NCBI RefSeq assembly: GCF_029814935.1
Contig: NZ_CP104582.1
Span: 2,108,001 to 2,172,000 of the forward strand
Length of the DNA stretch: 64,000 bases
Origin: Pseudomonas sp. GD03919
Lineage (GTDB): Bacteria > Pseudomonadota > Gammaproteobacteria > Pseudomonadales > Pseudomonadaceae
Direction of reading: 5' to 3'
Under the pieces are notes generated by a model that was not told where the DNA came from, made no database searches, and saw only the letters and a program-made list of their open reading frames with translations. The position numbers were made by a program, and so were the translations under genes. Each line of letters starts with the position of its first letter. Positions within the stretch are counted from its first letter, which is position 1. Shown here one piece after another: positions 24,963 to 31,919 of this stretch.

Positions 24963-25373
24963 CGCTAAAACTTGTGACGTTAGCCAAATATGAGGGCTTC
25001 AAGGTCATCTCCTTATCGGTGGATTCAAACCTTATTTTGGATACCGTATCCAGGCAGCGAAATAGTGTGGGCACCACAAGGGATAGGGCGGTTTTCTAGC
25101 GCGTATTTTTCTAATGTTGTCGCTTACAACTGCTGCGGACACACGCCTTGGCAAAGTATGTGGTGGTCGACCCTAAGGACTTGGGACCTGCTACCGAGGG
25201 CTGCTAGCTCTCCGCCGGCAACACCAGTCAGTTCCCCACGCATAGGCCACGCATGCCGCATTAGGATCATTAGGATCATTAGGATCATTAGGATCATTAG
25301 GATCGGGCGAACCCTGGGTGAGAAGAACGGCTCTAGGCAGCCACTCTGCTATGTCGACAGCCGGCCTAATAAA
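24963..25373. other. Intergenic stretch with tandem repeat
   Basis: About 400 bp between two minus-strand genes. It holds the possible true start and ribosome site of the exported-protein gene and the ATTAGGATC tandem array. No gene seen. Confidence 0.5.
25260..25304. repeat. Tandem repeat, 5 x 9 bp
   Basis: Five perfect copies of ATTAGGATC in a row. A short-unit array like this can change copy number by slippage; it is not within a gene. Confidence 0.95.
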
Positions 25374-26066
25374 TTAGCACCGCCCATTTACAGCGATAGC
25401 TGCACCTGTGATTGCACTAGCCTCCTGAGAGGCTAAAAATACGATCACATTAGCGACCTGCTCTGGCGTAACCCAGCGGGTGGCATCCGCATCAGGCATA
25501 TCGAGGCGGTTCTGCGGGGTATCGATGATCGATGGCATGATCGCATTGACCGTGATGCGCTGATCTTTCAACTCTTCGGCCAACGCCTCCGTAAGGCGCA
25601 TCACCCCGGACTTTGCTGCAGCATAGGCCCCCATGCCTAGGCTGGCCTTACTGGCCGCTCCGGCTGCAATGTTGATAATGCGCCCGGCTTCGGCTTTCTT
25701 CAGGTGTGTCAGCGCGGCCATGCTAGCCGTTGCGGCAGTGCGCACGTTCATTTGATACATCAAATCCCAGGTCGCAAGATCGCCGCCCTCGATGGTCTCC
25801 CAGCGAAAACCACCCGCCACGTTGATGAGCGCATCTAATCCTTGAAAATGCTGCTGCACCTGCTGCATTGCACAATTTGCCATGTGCAGATCGGTTAGAT
25901 CGACCGCGCCGATAAGCAGTTTTTCAGAGCGCGCCGTGTCGGCCAGGGGTCGCGGCACGCTGGCCTGATCAATCAGGGCCACCCGCCAACCATTGGCCGC
26001 GAACGCCTCGCCTACCGCTATACCTAGACAACCGAATCCACCGCTAATTGCGACTACTTTACTCAC
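25374..26066 (-). CDS. Short-chain dehydrogenase/reductase
   Basis: 230 residues, classical SDR length. The cofactor loop is GGFGCLGIAVGEAF (variant of TGxxxGxG), then NVAGG, and the catalytic Tyr-Lys pair YAAAKSG with Ser in INIAAGAASKAS upstream. The C-terminal ITGAAIAVNGRC is the usual substrate-lid end. Substrate unknown. It is divergent from the membrane hydroxylase gene, so the 212-bp gap holds two promoters and the two may act on the same lipid-like compound (inferred). Confidence 0.82.
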   Translation of the reverse strand: MSKVVAISGGFGCLGIAVGEAFAANGWRVALIDQASVPRPLADTARSEKLLIGAVDLTDLHMANCAMQQVQQHFQGLDALINVAGGFRWETIEGGDLATWDLMYQMNVRTAATASMAALTHLKKAEAGRIINIAAGAASKASLGMGAYAAAKSGVMRLTEALAEELKDQRITVNAIMPSIIDTPQNRLDMPDADATRWVTPEQVANVIVFLASQEASAITGAAIAVNGRC

Positions 26067-26278
26067 GCTTATTCTCCTTGAAGTGGACTACACCAGGGCT
26101 GCACTGAGCACTGAGCCCCGGCACGAGTGGTCAGCTAGGTTGCCACTATTGCCGTGCAGAACCTGTCGCCGAGCCGACAAGTGGGCACAGTCAAGAGTGC
26201 TAACTTGCCTGGTCGCTGAGTCGCTGAAAGCCATCAGCCGCTCAACTTTCTTGAGTCGAGAGAAAAGGATCGCGCGCA

Positions 26279-27505
26279 ATGAATCTGATCGTGTTTGCCA
26301 TACCGATTTTTTTAACCACCACCTTGCTGGAAGCATGGCTGGCGCACCGCCGCGGGCTAGCGGCGTATTCCATACCTGATGCCATCAGCAGCTACCAATA
26401 TGGTCTATTGAGCCAGGTGGTTGGGGCGTTCACCAAGTTGGCGAAACTGGGCGTTTACACTCTGGTATTCGAAGCCTACCGCGCCACGACCTTGCCTAGC
26501 GATAGCCTGTGGGTATGGGTCGGAGCCCTTGTGGCCTACGACTTTTTCTACTACTGGCATCACCGTATGAACCATGAAATTGGCTTGCTGTGGGCCGGGC
26601 ACGTATCGCATCACTCTTCCGAGTACTTCAACCTGGCAACAGCCTTACGCCAGTCCTCGACGAGCGCACTTCTGGGCTGGATATTCTATCTACCGATGGC
26701 AGTGGCCGGTGTGCCGCCCAGCGTGTTTGCCGGGGTGTTGCTGATCGACTTGCTTTACCAGTACTGGGTGCATACCGAGGTAATTGGTCGTTTGGGCTGG
26801 CTTGATCGCATCTTCGTCACACCCTCAAACCATCGCGTCCATCATGGGCAAAATGACTACTGCATGGACACAAACTACGGGGGCATTCTGATTCTCTGGG
26901 ATCGCCTATTCGGTACCTTCGCCGAGGAGCGCAAGGACGAGAAGGTCATCTACGGCGTGCGCACACCGTTGCAGAGCCTTAACCCATTCTGGGGCAACAT
27001 GCATTACTACATTGAGCTCTGGCAGAAATCCAAAGCCACCCCGGGCTGGCGGGCTAAACTTGGCGTCTGGCTGGCACCACCTGGTGGCTGGCACGATGAG
27101 GCGAGCGAGCCTTACGAGCCGTCGCAGTTTAAGTATTACGATCCGTGTACACCCGATGCGGTCAAACGCTATGCGGTAGTGCATCAGGTGCTTGCAATGT
27201 TGTTCCTCATGCATTTTCTGACGCTAGTCAACACCTTGCCGAAGACCTTACTGGCACTCTACGCCGCTGGCTTTGCCATTTCGGCAATCTCTCTCACGTC
27301 ACTATTGGAAGGACGTGCCAATGCACGGCGTTTTGAGCAGTGCCGTGTCATAGGACTGGGCATTGCCTTTGCTGCTCTACCTGACTGGTTCGGTTTTAGT
27401 ATGCCCATCGCACTCAAGCTGATGTTATTGGTTGTAATGCTAGGCAGCGCTGCATGGCTCAGCCGCACTTCCTTCAAACCTGCTGCTTTGTGGACTTCCC
27501 AATGA
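26279..27505 (+). CDS. Membrane fatty acid hydroxylase / sterol desaturase family
   Basis: 408 residues with at least six membrane helices. The di-iron histidine clusters are intact: HHRMNH, HVSHHSSEYFN and HRVHHGQND, followed by LFGTFAEE, which is typical of the alkylglycerol-monooxygenase/sterol-desaturase branch. It would hydroxylate or desaturate a membrane lipid using oxygen. AAAAGGA precedes the ATG by 10 bases. It overlaps the next gene by four bases; a Crp-family regulator follows. Confidence 0.85.
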   Translation: MNLIVFAIPIFLTTTLLEAWLAHRRGLAAYSIPDAISSYQYGLLSQVVGAFTKLAKLGVYTLVFEAYRATTLPSDSLWVWVGALVAYDFFYYWHHRMNHEIGLLWAGHVSHHSSEYFNLATALRQSSTSALLGWIFYLPMAVAGVPPSVFAGVLLIDLLYQYWVHTEVIGRLGWLDRIFVTPSNHRVHHGQNDYCMDTNYGGILILWDRLFGTFAEERKDEKVIYGVRTPLQSLNPFWGNMHYYIELWQKSKATPGWRAKLGVWLAPPGGWHDEASEPYEPSQFKYYDPCTPDAVKRYAVVHQVLAMLFLMHFLTLVNTLPKTLLALYAAGFAISAISLTSLLEGRANARRFEQCRVIGLGIAFAALPDWFGFSMPIALKLMLLVVMLGSAAWLSRTSFKPAALWTSQ

Positions 27506-28074
27506 ATGCCGATGCCATTTCCGACTTGATCTTGGCTGTGGTTGCCTTTTCCATTGCCTTTGTCCAGCTGCGCCAGCGCCCTGCTCTAGCCATTGGTTGC
27601 GGCCTGATCGGCCTGGCGGCAGCGATTGGTACACTGCATTACCAGTATGGTGAGTTGTTCGCCGGCCCACATCGCTTTACCGGCCTGGTTGCCGCCAGCG
27701 CAGGTTTCCCGCTGCTGGTCATTGCACTGCGCTGGCCAGATGACTCTGTTGCTCAGCGCATCACGGCCGCAGGGCGCTTCGCGCTCTTGGTTGGGAGCTT
27801 CGGGGTGGTGATTAGCGTGTCGGGATTTGACACCTGGCGCATGCTGGTGCCTCTTGGCTCTGTCTTGTTAATCTGTGCCACAGCCTTAGTGACGCGGCGG
27901 GTAATGCCACTCGGGGCGGCGCTAGTGTTCATCGTTAGTCTAGCGGCCGGTGCAACCGGTGAAGAGATGCTCGGACCGCTATCTGGCATCCAATGGCTGC
28001 ACTACTTGCTGTCTTTAGCCCTGCTGCTGCTGCACCGGGATAGGGTGGTGCCGCTGTTAGCTGCGAGCCGTTAA
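27502..28074 (+). CDS. Multi-pass membrane protein coupled to the hydroxylase
   Basis: 190 residues from the ATG at 27502 (MNADAISDLILAVVAFSIAF), which overlaps the hydroxylase stop. About six membrane helices, few charged loops, one conserved-looking GATGEEMLGPLSG segment. No family recognised. The tight overlap suggests a partner or accessory of the hydroxylase, perhaps a haem or electron-transfer membrane protein, but no haem ligands stand out. Confidence 0.65.
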   Translation: MNADAISDLILAVVAFSIAFVQLRQRPALAIGCGLIGLAAAIGTLHYQYGELFAGPHRFTGLVAASAGFPLLVIALRWPDDSVAQRITAAGRFALLVGSFGVVISVSGFDTWRMLVPLGSVLLICATALVTRRVMPLGAALVFIVSLAAGATGEEMLGPLSGIQWLHYLLSLALLLLHRDRVVPLLAASR

Positions 28075-28155
28075 TTCGGCTTCCCCTGCATCCCATATCT
28101 TGGGAAACTGTCGAATGTGGTTAAGACCCAACATCGATGTTTCCAAGGTTTCCAA

Positions 28156-28863
28156 ATGCAAAACATAGATGACGCAGCCCATCAGACAATCTACCGCCTG
28201 CGCGAGGCAGATGACTGGTTCGCAAGCTTGCCGGGGGAAGTGCAAGACAAAATCATCCAGTCTTCCGTATTGCGCCACTATCGCAAAGGGCAGGTGATCA
28301 CTGCCCAAGGCAGCCGACCGACTGCAGCCTCAGTAGTGCTTGAGGGGCGCGTGCGGGTTTCGCGGCTGCTATTCGAGGGTGAGGAGAAGCTTTATATGAT
28401 TGGCGAGAGAGGATTTTGGTTCAACTTCCTCGCCCTGATTACAGGCGAAAAGGCCGATGTGGCTGTGATCGCCGATACCAATGTGCAATTACTAATGCTG
28501 CCTCTGCAGCAATTCGAGCGAATCCTTGAAGAGGAACCTCTCTATTGCAAGGCAATTACACTTTTTATTGCCAAGCGCTATGCCGCTTTTATGCGGCACT
28601 TTGCCGATGGCCAGATGATCGTGCCGCTGCAACGGCTGCGTACAGGTTTAGCAGAACTGTTGTTGCTGCAACCACAGGCAACAGGCTCTGAGGAAGTTAT
28701 TTTGAATGTTTCTCAGGCGGATTTAGCCTCCATACTTGGTTCTTCCCGCCAGACTATCAACGGGCTGCTAAAACAACTGGAAAAGGCGGGACTGATTAAG
28801 ATCGGTTTTCGGCATATTCGAGTAATTGATCCAGCTGGGCTTTCTGAGCACGCGGCTAACTGA
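28156..28863 (+). CDS. Crp/Fnr-family transcription regulator
   Basis: 235 residues from the ATG at 28156; a GTG/ATG about 13 codons upstream is also possible. The cyclic-nucleotide-binding-like beta barrel (YRKGQVITAQGSRPTAASVV, EGRVRVSRLLFEGEEKLYMI) lacks the Arg/Ser pair of true CRP. The C-terminal helix-turn-helix is clear (VSQADLASILGSSRQTINGLLKQLEKAG). No N-terminal iron-sulphur cysteines, so not Fnr/Anr. It probably senses a small molecule and controls the neighbouring SDR/hydroxylase genes. Confidence 0.82.
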   Translation: MQNIDDAAHQTIYRLREADDWFASLPGEVQDKIIQSSVLRHYRKGQVITAQGSRPTAASVVLEGRVRVSRLLFEGEEKLYMIGERGFWFNFLALITGEKADVAVIADTNVQLLMLPLQQFERILEEEPLYCKAITLFIAKRYAAFMRHFADGQMIVPLQRLRTGLAELLLLQPQATGSEEVILNVSQADLASILGSSRQTINGLLKQLEKAGLIKIGFRHIRVIDPAGLSEHAAN

Positions 28864-29458
28864 GCCGGCACTAATCTCGATGTAATTTTCGCAGGGCCGA
28901 GTGCATCGCTGTTGATCATGAGTGGACTCACCACCTGACTTCATCAGTACCACCTGACCACAATGCTAGAGGTGAACCGGCCCTATCAATAGCCCCGGCT
29001 TTCCTAGAGACCTTTGGGCCTAATAACTGCCCCCGCACGAGGGCCGCTTGGTCACCAATCAAAGACTGCTTTTGGCCGAGTCCGGTCTATCGCGTCAGGC
29101 TTGAATCGGCCAAAAGCGGCCGGTCGACAATGGTGTGTCCGACCCATTGCTGTCGCTCGCAAAAGCTGATGGACAAGAAGGCGTTGTCTACCCTACAAAG
29201 CCATCAAGTCCCTGTAGGGTGGAAAACTGCGGAGCATTTTCCACCAGTGGTCATCCAGGCTACCGCGCTGAGAATGCGTAGTGATGTATTACGTCCTCAG
29301 CCACAATGTTAATATCAAGCTGCAACATATCGACAGCCGCCTGCTTCAACACATGACATTAATGGAGCTGGGCAGGCTTGAAGTGAATAATAAATTTTAC
29401 AAGCTAAAAAACTAACGAATATATTATATTTCGAGAATCAAAAGGAAATTGATCAGCA
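28864..29458. other. Non-coding stretch with an inverted repeat
   Basis: About 600 bp; GC drops sharply after 29300. A 12-bp perfect inverted repeat, GCTTTTGGCCGA (29068) and TCGGCCAAAAGC (29106), 26-base loop, lies in the middle, without a T-run. No convincing gene. The last 100 bp are AT-rich and hold the promoter of the next cluster. Confidence 0.55.
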
Positions 29459-29821
29459 ATGTTCACTGTTAAAAACTACGGCGTCTCCTTTTCAACAAAA
29501 AAAAGCGACATCGCGCTAACTAATTTCTTCGTGTCATTAGTAGGAGCCGATATTGACTTTCCAATCCGCACTGATAGTGCGAGAAAAATAATAATTGACC
29601 AAGATGAAAAATATATCTATGGCACAGTTATAACCATAAAAAACCAGAAAAAATTCACATCATTAGTAGGGAAAGGAAGCAATCTTGAAATTAAGGTCTC
29701 GGATCTATCAAAACTTGAAAAAATAGCTGAATTCAATTTTTTAATTATCAATAAAAAAATGGCTTTGGGATTTACCAGTATCATCATGGGTCGTGTACCG
29801 CCCCTAATTTTGGATCAATGA
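29459..29821 (+). pseudogene. N-terminal part of an AT-rich gene, possibly RexA-like, frameshifted
   Basis: 120 residues to the stop, but after KKMALG the sense continues in another frame as YQYHHGSCTAPNFGSM and runs straight into the next reading frame (29818-30396). Inserting one base in GGATTTACC (29768-29776) would give one protein of about 312 residues. The region FNFLIINKKMALG...YQYHHGSC has the same layout as phage lambda RexA around its FPSFLFVEGDTIGF stretch. RexA senses phage infection and opens RexB; this identity is inferred only. Low GC marks it as foreign to both transposon and host. Confidence 0.55.
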
Positions 29822-30396
29822 TAACCACGCTTTATAGGCGAAAATTAGAGGCTAAGCGAGATGCAGAGATATTAGCTCTCGGTGGTAGAGATTCCGTACC
29901 AAGAAAACAATTAAAAGCTATTAATAGTCGTTTTTTTCATGGAATTGAATTTGACATGATTGCTCAGTCAAAAGACATTAAAAAAGTTTTAGAAAAATAC
30001 AAATCCATACGTTCTTTCAGATACGAAGTGTCTTCTCTCGAAGCGTCTTTACGTGAAGAGTCGCCGCTGCAAGGCCTAATTGAAAAGGTAAGACATCACG
30101 TACGCTTTGATAGCTCAGTAGATTCAAGTCTGATCATAAGTGGTATTCAAAGTATGATACCTACCATTAAACAAGCAACGGCTAGAGTTGAAGTGCTTGA
30201 CGATCAGGATGAGCCGGTCTCTGTGAAAGTAATGGATGTGCCTGCGAATTTTGGCGAAATGGGCTATGATGATTTCATCAAGAATTTGCTAACATTTAAA
30301 ATGACAGACATTAAAGGCTGTAGTTTGTTTCAAGATCTTAAAGGCAAATGCGAAAAGGATTATAAGCATGTCTTCACAAAAACATCCTCTAACTAA
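29818..30396 (+). pseudogene. C-terminal part of the same frameshifted gene
   Basis: 192 residues as an open frame (MITTLYRRKLEAKRDAEILA), but better explained as the continuation of the gene starting at 29459. It could still be translated on its own from the ATG, which overlaps the upstream stop (ATGA). Helical start, then mixed fold (IRSFRYEVSSLEASLREESP, TIKQATARVEVLDDQDEPVS). No named domain recognised. It overlaps the following small membrane-protein gene by 29 bases. Confidence 0.55.
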
Positions 30397-30484
30397 TAGC
30401 AAGGAATGCTGGACATTTGTTGTGGCGGCGGCAATCACTGCCTTACTCTATGTGGCCCTGATAATCACGATTTCTAAAGAGGTA
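30368..30484 (+). pseudogene. Membrane-protein gene cut by the Tn5563-like end
   Basis: The ATG at 30368 has AAAAGGA ten bases upstream. It encodes 39 residues with one strong membrane helix (WTFVVAAAITALLYVALIIT) and then runs into the transposon's inverted repeat, where the reading continues as vector-like [10 protein letters not shown]. The original gene was longer. A membrane protein encoded after a RexA-like sensor is what lambda rexB would be, so the cluster may be the wreck of a RexAB-type abortive infection system. Confidence 0.6.
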
Positions 30485-30522
30485 GGGGTTTGGGGAGCAA
30501 TGGAACCAAAAACCAACGTAAG
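30485..30522 (+). repeat. Tn5563-like left inverted repeat
   Basis: 38 bp starting GGGGTTTGGGGAGCAATGGA and ending ACGTAAG; exact reverse complement of 36700-36737. It truncates the membrane-protein gene on its left. Confidence 0.95.
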
Positions 30523-30575
30523 CTCTGAATCCCACCGTAAAGGGGCTTTCCGATCTCCAGCTCACCCGCCAGGCA

Positions 30576-30974
30576 TTACTCTCTGATCAGTGCCTCGATG
30601 ATCGGGCAGATCGTTCCGCCGTCTCCCGCATCACATTGCTGCACCAGTTCGCCTAACAGTTGCTGCATGACGACCAAGTCGGCCATCTTCTGCTCGATCA
30701 ACGCGAGCTTGCGTGCAGCCCGTGCTCGCGTTTCGGCACAGGCGCACGACTCATCCAGCGTCAGCAGTCCACCGACTTCCGAGAGCGTGAAACCCAGCGC
30801 CTGAGCCCGCTTGATGAAACGCAGTCGCTTCACCATGTCCACCGGATAGCGCCGATGGCCACCCAAGGGTTTGGCTGGTTCATCCAGCAGCCCGCGTCGC
30901 TGGTAGTAGCGGATCGTCTCGACGTTCACCCCGGCGGCGTCTGCCAGCTTGCCAATGGTCAGCTCTGTGGCCAT
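30576..30974 (-). CDS. merR: MerR mercury-responsive regulator
   Basis: 132 residues from the ATG at 30974 (AAGGAG six bases upstream; a GTG one codon earlier is less well spaced). The N-terminal winged helix (LTIGKLADAAGVNVETIRYYQRRGLL), the dimer helix, and the mercury-binding cysteines are visible: CAC in LDESCACAE, then QQCDAGDGGTICP. The spacing matches MerR. It represses and, with Hg(II), activates the divergent merT promoter by untwisting its 20-bp spacer. Confidence 0.92.
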   Translation of the reverse strand: MATELTIGKLADAAGVNVETIRYYQRRGLLDEPAKPLGGHRRYPVDMVKRLRFIKRAQALGFTLSEVGGLLTLDESCACAETRARAARKLALIEQKMADLVVMQQLLGELVQQCDAGDGGTICPIIEALIRE

Positions 30975-30984
30975 CACTTTCTCC

Positions 30985-31016
30985 TTGATTCCGTACTTTG
31001 GTACGGAGTTTAGAAT
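30985..31016 (+). promoter_or_regulatory. merT promoter and MerR operator
   Basis: A -35 element TTGATT (30985-30990) and a -10 element TAGAAT (31011-31016) are 20 bp apart, the overlong spacer typical of MerR promoters. The palindrome TCCGTAC-TTTG-GTACGGA fills the spacer. Confidence 0.9.
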
Positions 31017-31048
31017 AGCACCTAGGCAATCAGGCTCAGGAGATGGGA

Positions 31049-31399
31049 ATGGGGATGCAACTCACCGGGAAAGGCTCGCTGGTCGCGAGTTCGCTGACCG
31101 CCATCGGTGCGTCGGTGTGCTGTGTCGGGCCACTGGTGCTGTTGGCACTCGGTGTCGGCGGTACGTGGGTGGGCGCTCTGACCATGATGGAGCCACTACG
31201 CCCCCTCTTCATCGGGTTGACTCTACTGTTCCTGGGATTGGCATTCCGCAAGCTCTACCTGGTGCCACAGGTTTGTACGCCAGGTACACCCTGCGCCGAT
31301 CCGCGCACGCTCGTGCGACAGCGACTCGTGTTCTGGATCGTCAGCGTGCTGCTGCTCGGCCTATTGGCCGTGCCGTGGCTCGCCCCGCTGTTCTACTGA
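31049..31399 (+). CDS. merT: Mercuric ion transport protein MerT
   Basis: 116 residues from the ATG at 31049, six bases after AGGAG; ATGs at 31043 and 31055 are alternatives. Three membrane helices; helix 1 holds the vicinal cysteine pair SVCCVGPLVLLALGVGG, and a second pair lies in the loop (QVCTPGTPCADP). It moves Hg(II) from MerP across the inner membrane. There is no merA in the element, so the ion would not be reduced by enzymes encoded here. Confidence 0.92.
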   Translation: MGMQLTGKGSLVASSLTAIGASVCCVGPLVLLALGVGGTWVGALTMMEPLRPLFIGLTLLFLGLAFRKLYLVPQVCTPGTPCADPRTLVRQRLVFWIVSVLLLGLLAVPWLAPLFY

Positions 31400-31411
31400 A
31401 GGAGATTAACC

Positions 31412-31687
31412 ATGCGCAAACTGCTGATCGCCGTGCTTTTCGCCTTGCCCTTCGTGGCGCTGGCGGCTCCCCCGAAAACCGTCACGCTCGACGTGCAGAA
31501 CATGACGTGCGGACTCTGTCCGATCACGGTCAAGAAGTCGCTGGAGAAGGTGTCCGGCGTGAGTGACGTCCAGGTCAATTTCGACCAGAAGACGGCGACC
31601 GTCACCTACGATCCCGATAAGGCCCAGCCCGAGGCACTGACTGAGGCGACCGCGAACGCGGGATACCCCTCCACAGTGCAGAAGTGA
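31412..31687 (+). CDS. merP: Periplasmic mercury-binding protein MerP
   Basis: 91 residues: signal peptide MRKLLIAVLFALPFVALA, then a heavy-metal-associated domain with the metal site NMTCGLCPITVKKSL. Mature size of about 72 residues is typical. It captures Hg(II) in the periplasm and hands it to MerT. GGAG lies 8 bases before the ATG. Confidence 0.93.
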   Translation: MRKLLIAVLFALPFVALAAPPKTVTLDVQNMTCGLCPITVKKSLEKVSGVSDVQVNFDQKTATVTYDPDKAQPEALTEATANAGYPSTVQK

Positions 31688-31694
31688 GGTCACG

Positions 31695-31907
31695 ATGAGC
31701 GCCATTGTCCTTGAGTCCGTGCTGACTTGCCCGCGCTGCGGCTTCGCCAAGCCGGAAACCATGCCCACGGACGCCTGCCAGTTCTATTACGAGTGCAGCA
31801 ACTGCAAGGCGCTGCTGCGCCCCAACCCAGGGGATTGCTGCGTTTTCTGTTCGTTCGGCTCGGTGAAGTGCCCGCCGATCCAGCAGCAGCTTGGGTGTTG
31901 CTCATAG
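31695..31907 (+). CDS. GDCCVxC-domain protein of mer module
   Basis: 70 residues with ten cysteines, including CPRCG and the name-giving GDCCVFCSFGSVKCPP. No membrane helix. Such small cysteine-rich proteins are common downstream of merP in partial mer operons. Probably binds mercury or another soft metal in the cytoplasm; the role is inferred. Confidence 0.85.
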   Translation: MSAIVLESVLTCPRCGFAKPETMPTDACQFYYECSNCKALLRPNPGDCCVFCSFGSVKCPPIQQQLGCCS

Positions 31908-31919
31908 CGTTTAGGGGGA

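Noticed and set aside
25260..25304. Tandem ATTAGGATC copies as a CRISPR array
   Set aside because: Copies are contiguous 9-mers without spacers and no cas genes are near.
29068..29117. The 12-bp inverted repeat as an integron attC site
   Set aside because: Core sites GTTRRRY/RYYYAAC are absent and no integrase gene is near.
30369..30586. A 72-residue protein across the transposon's left inverted repeat
   Set aside because: The second half is only the translated inverted repeat; the real gene is truncated at 30484.
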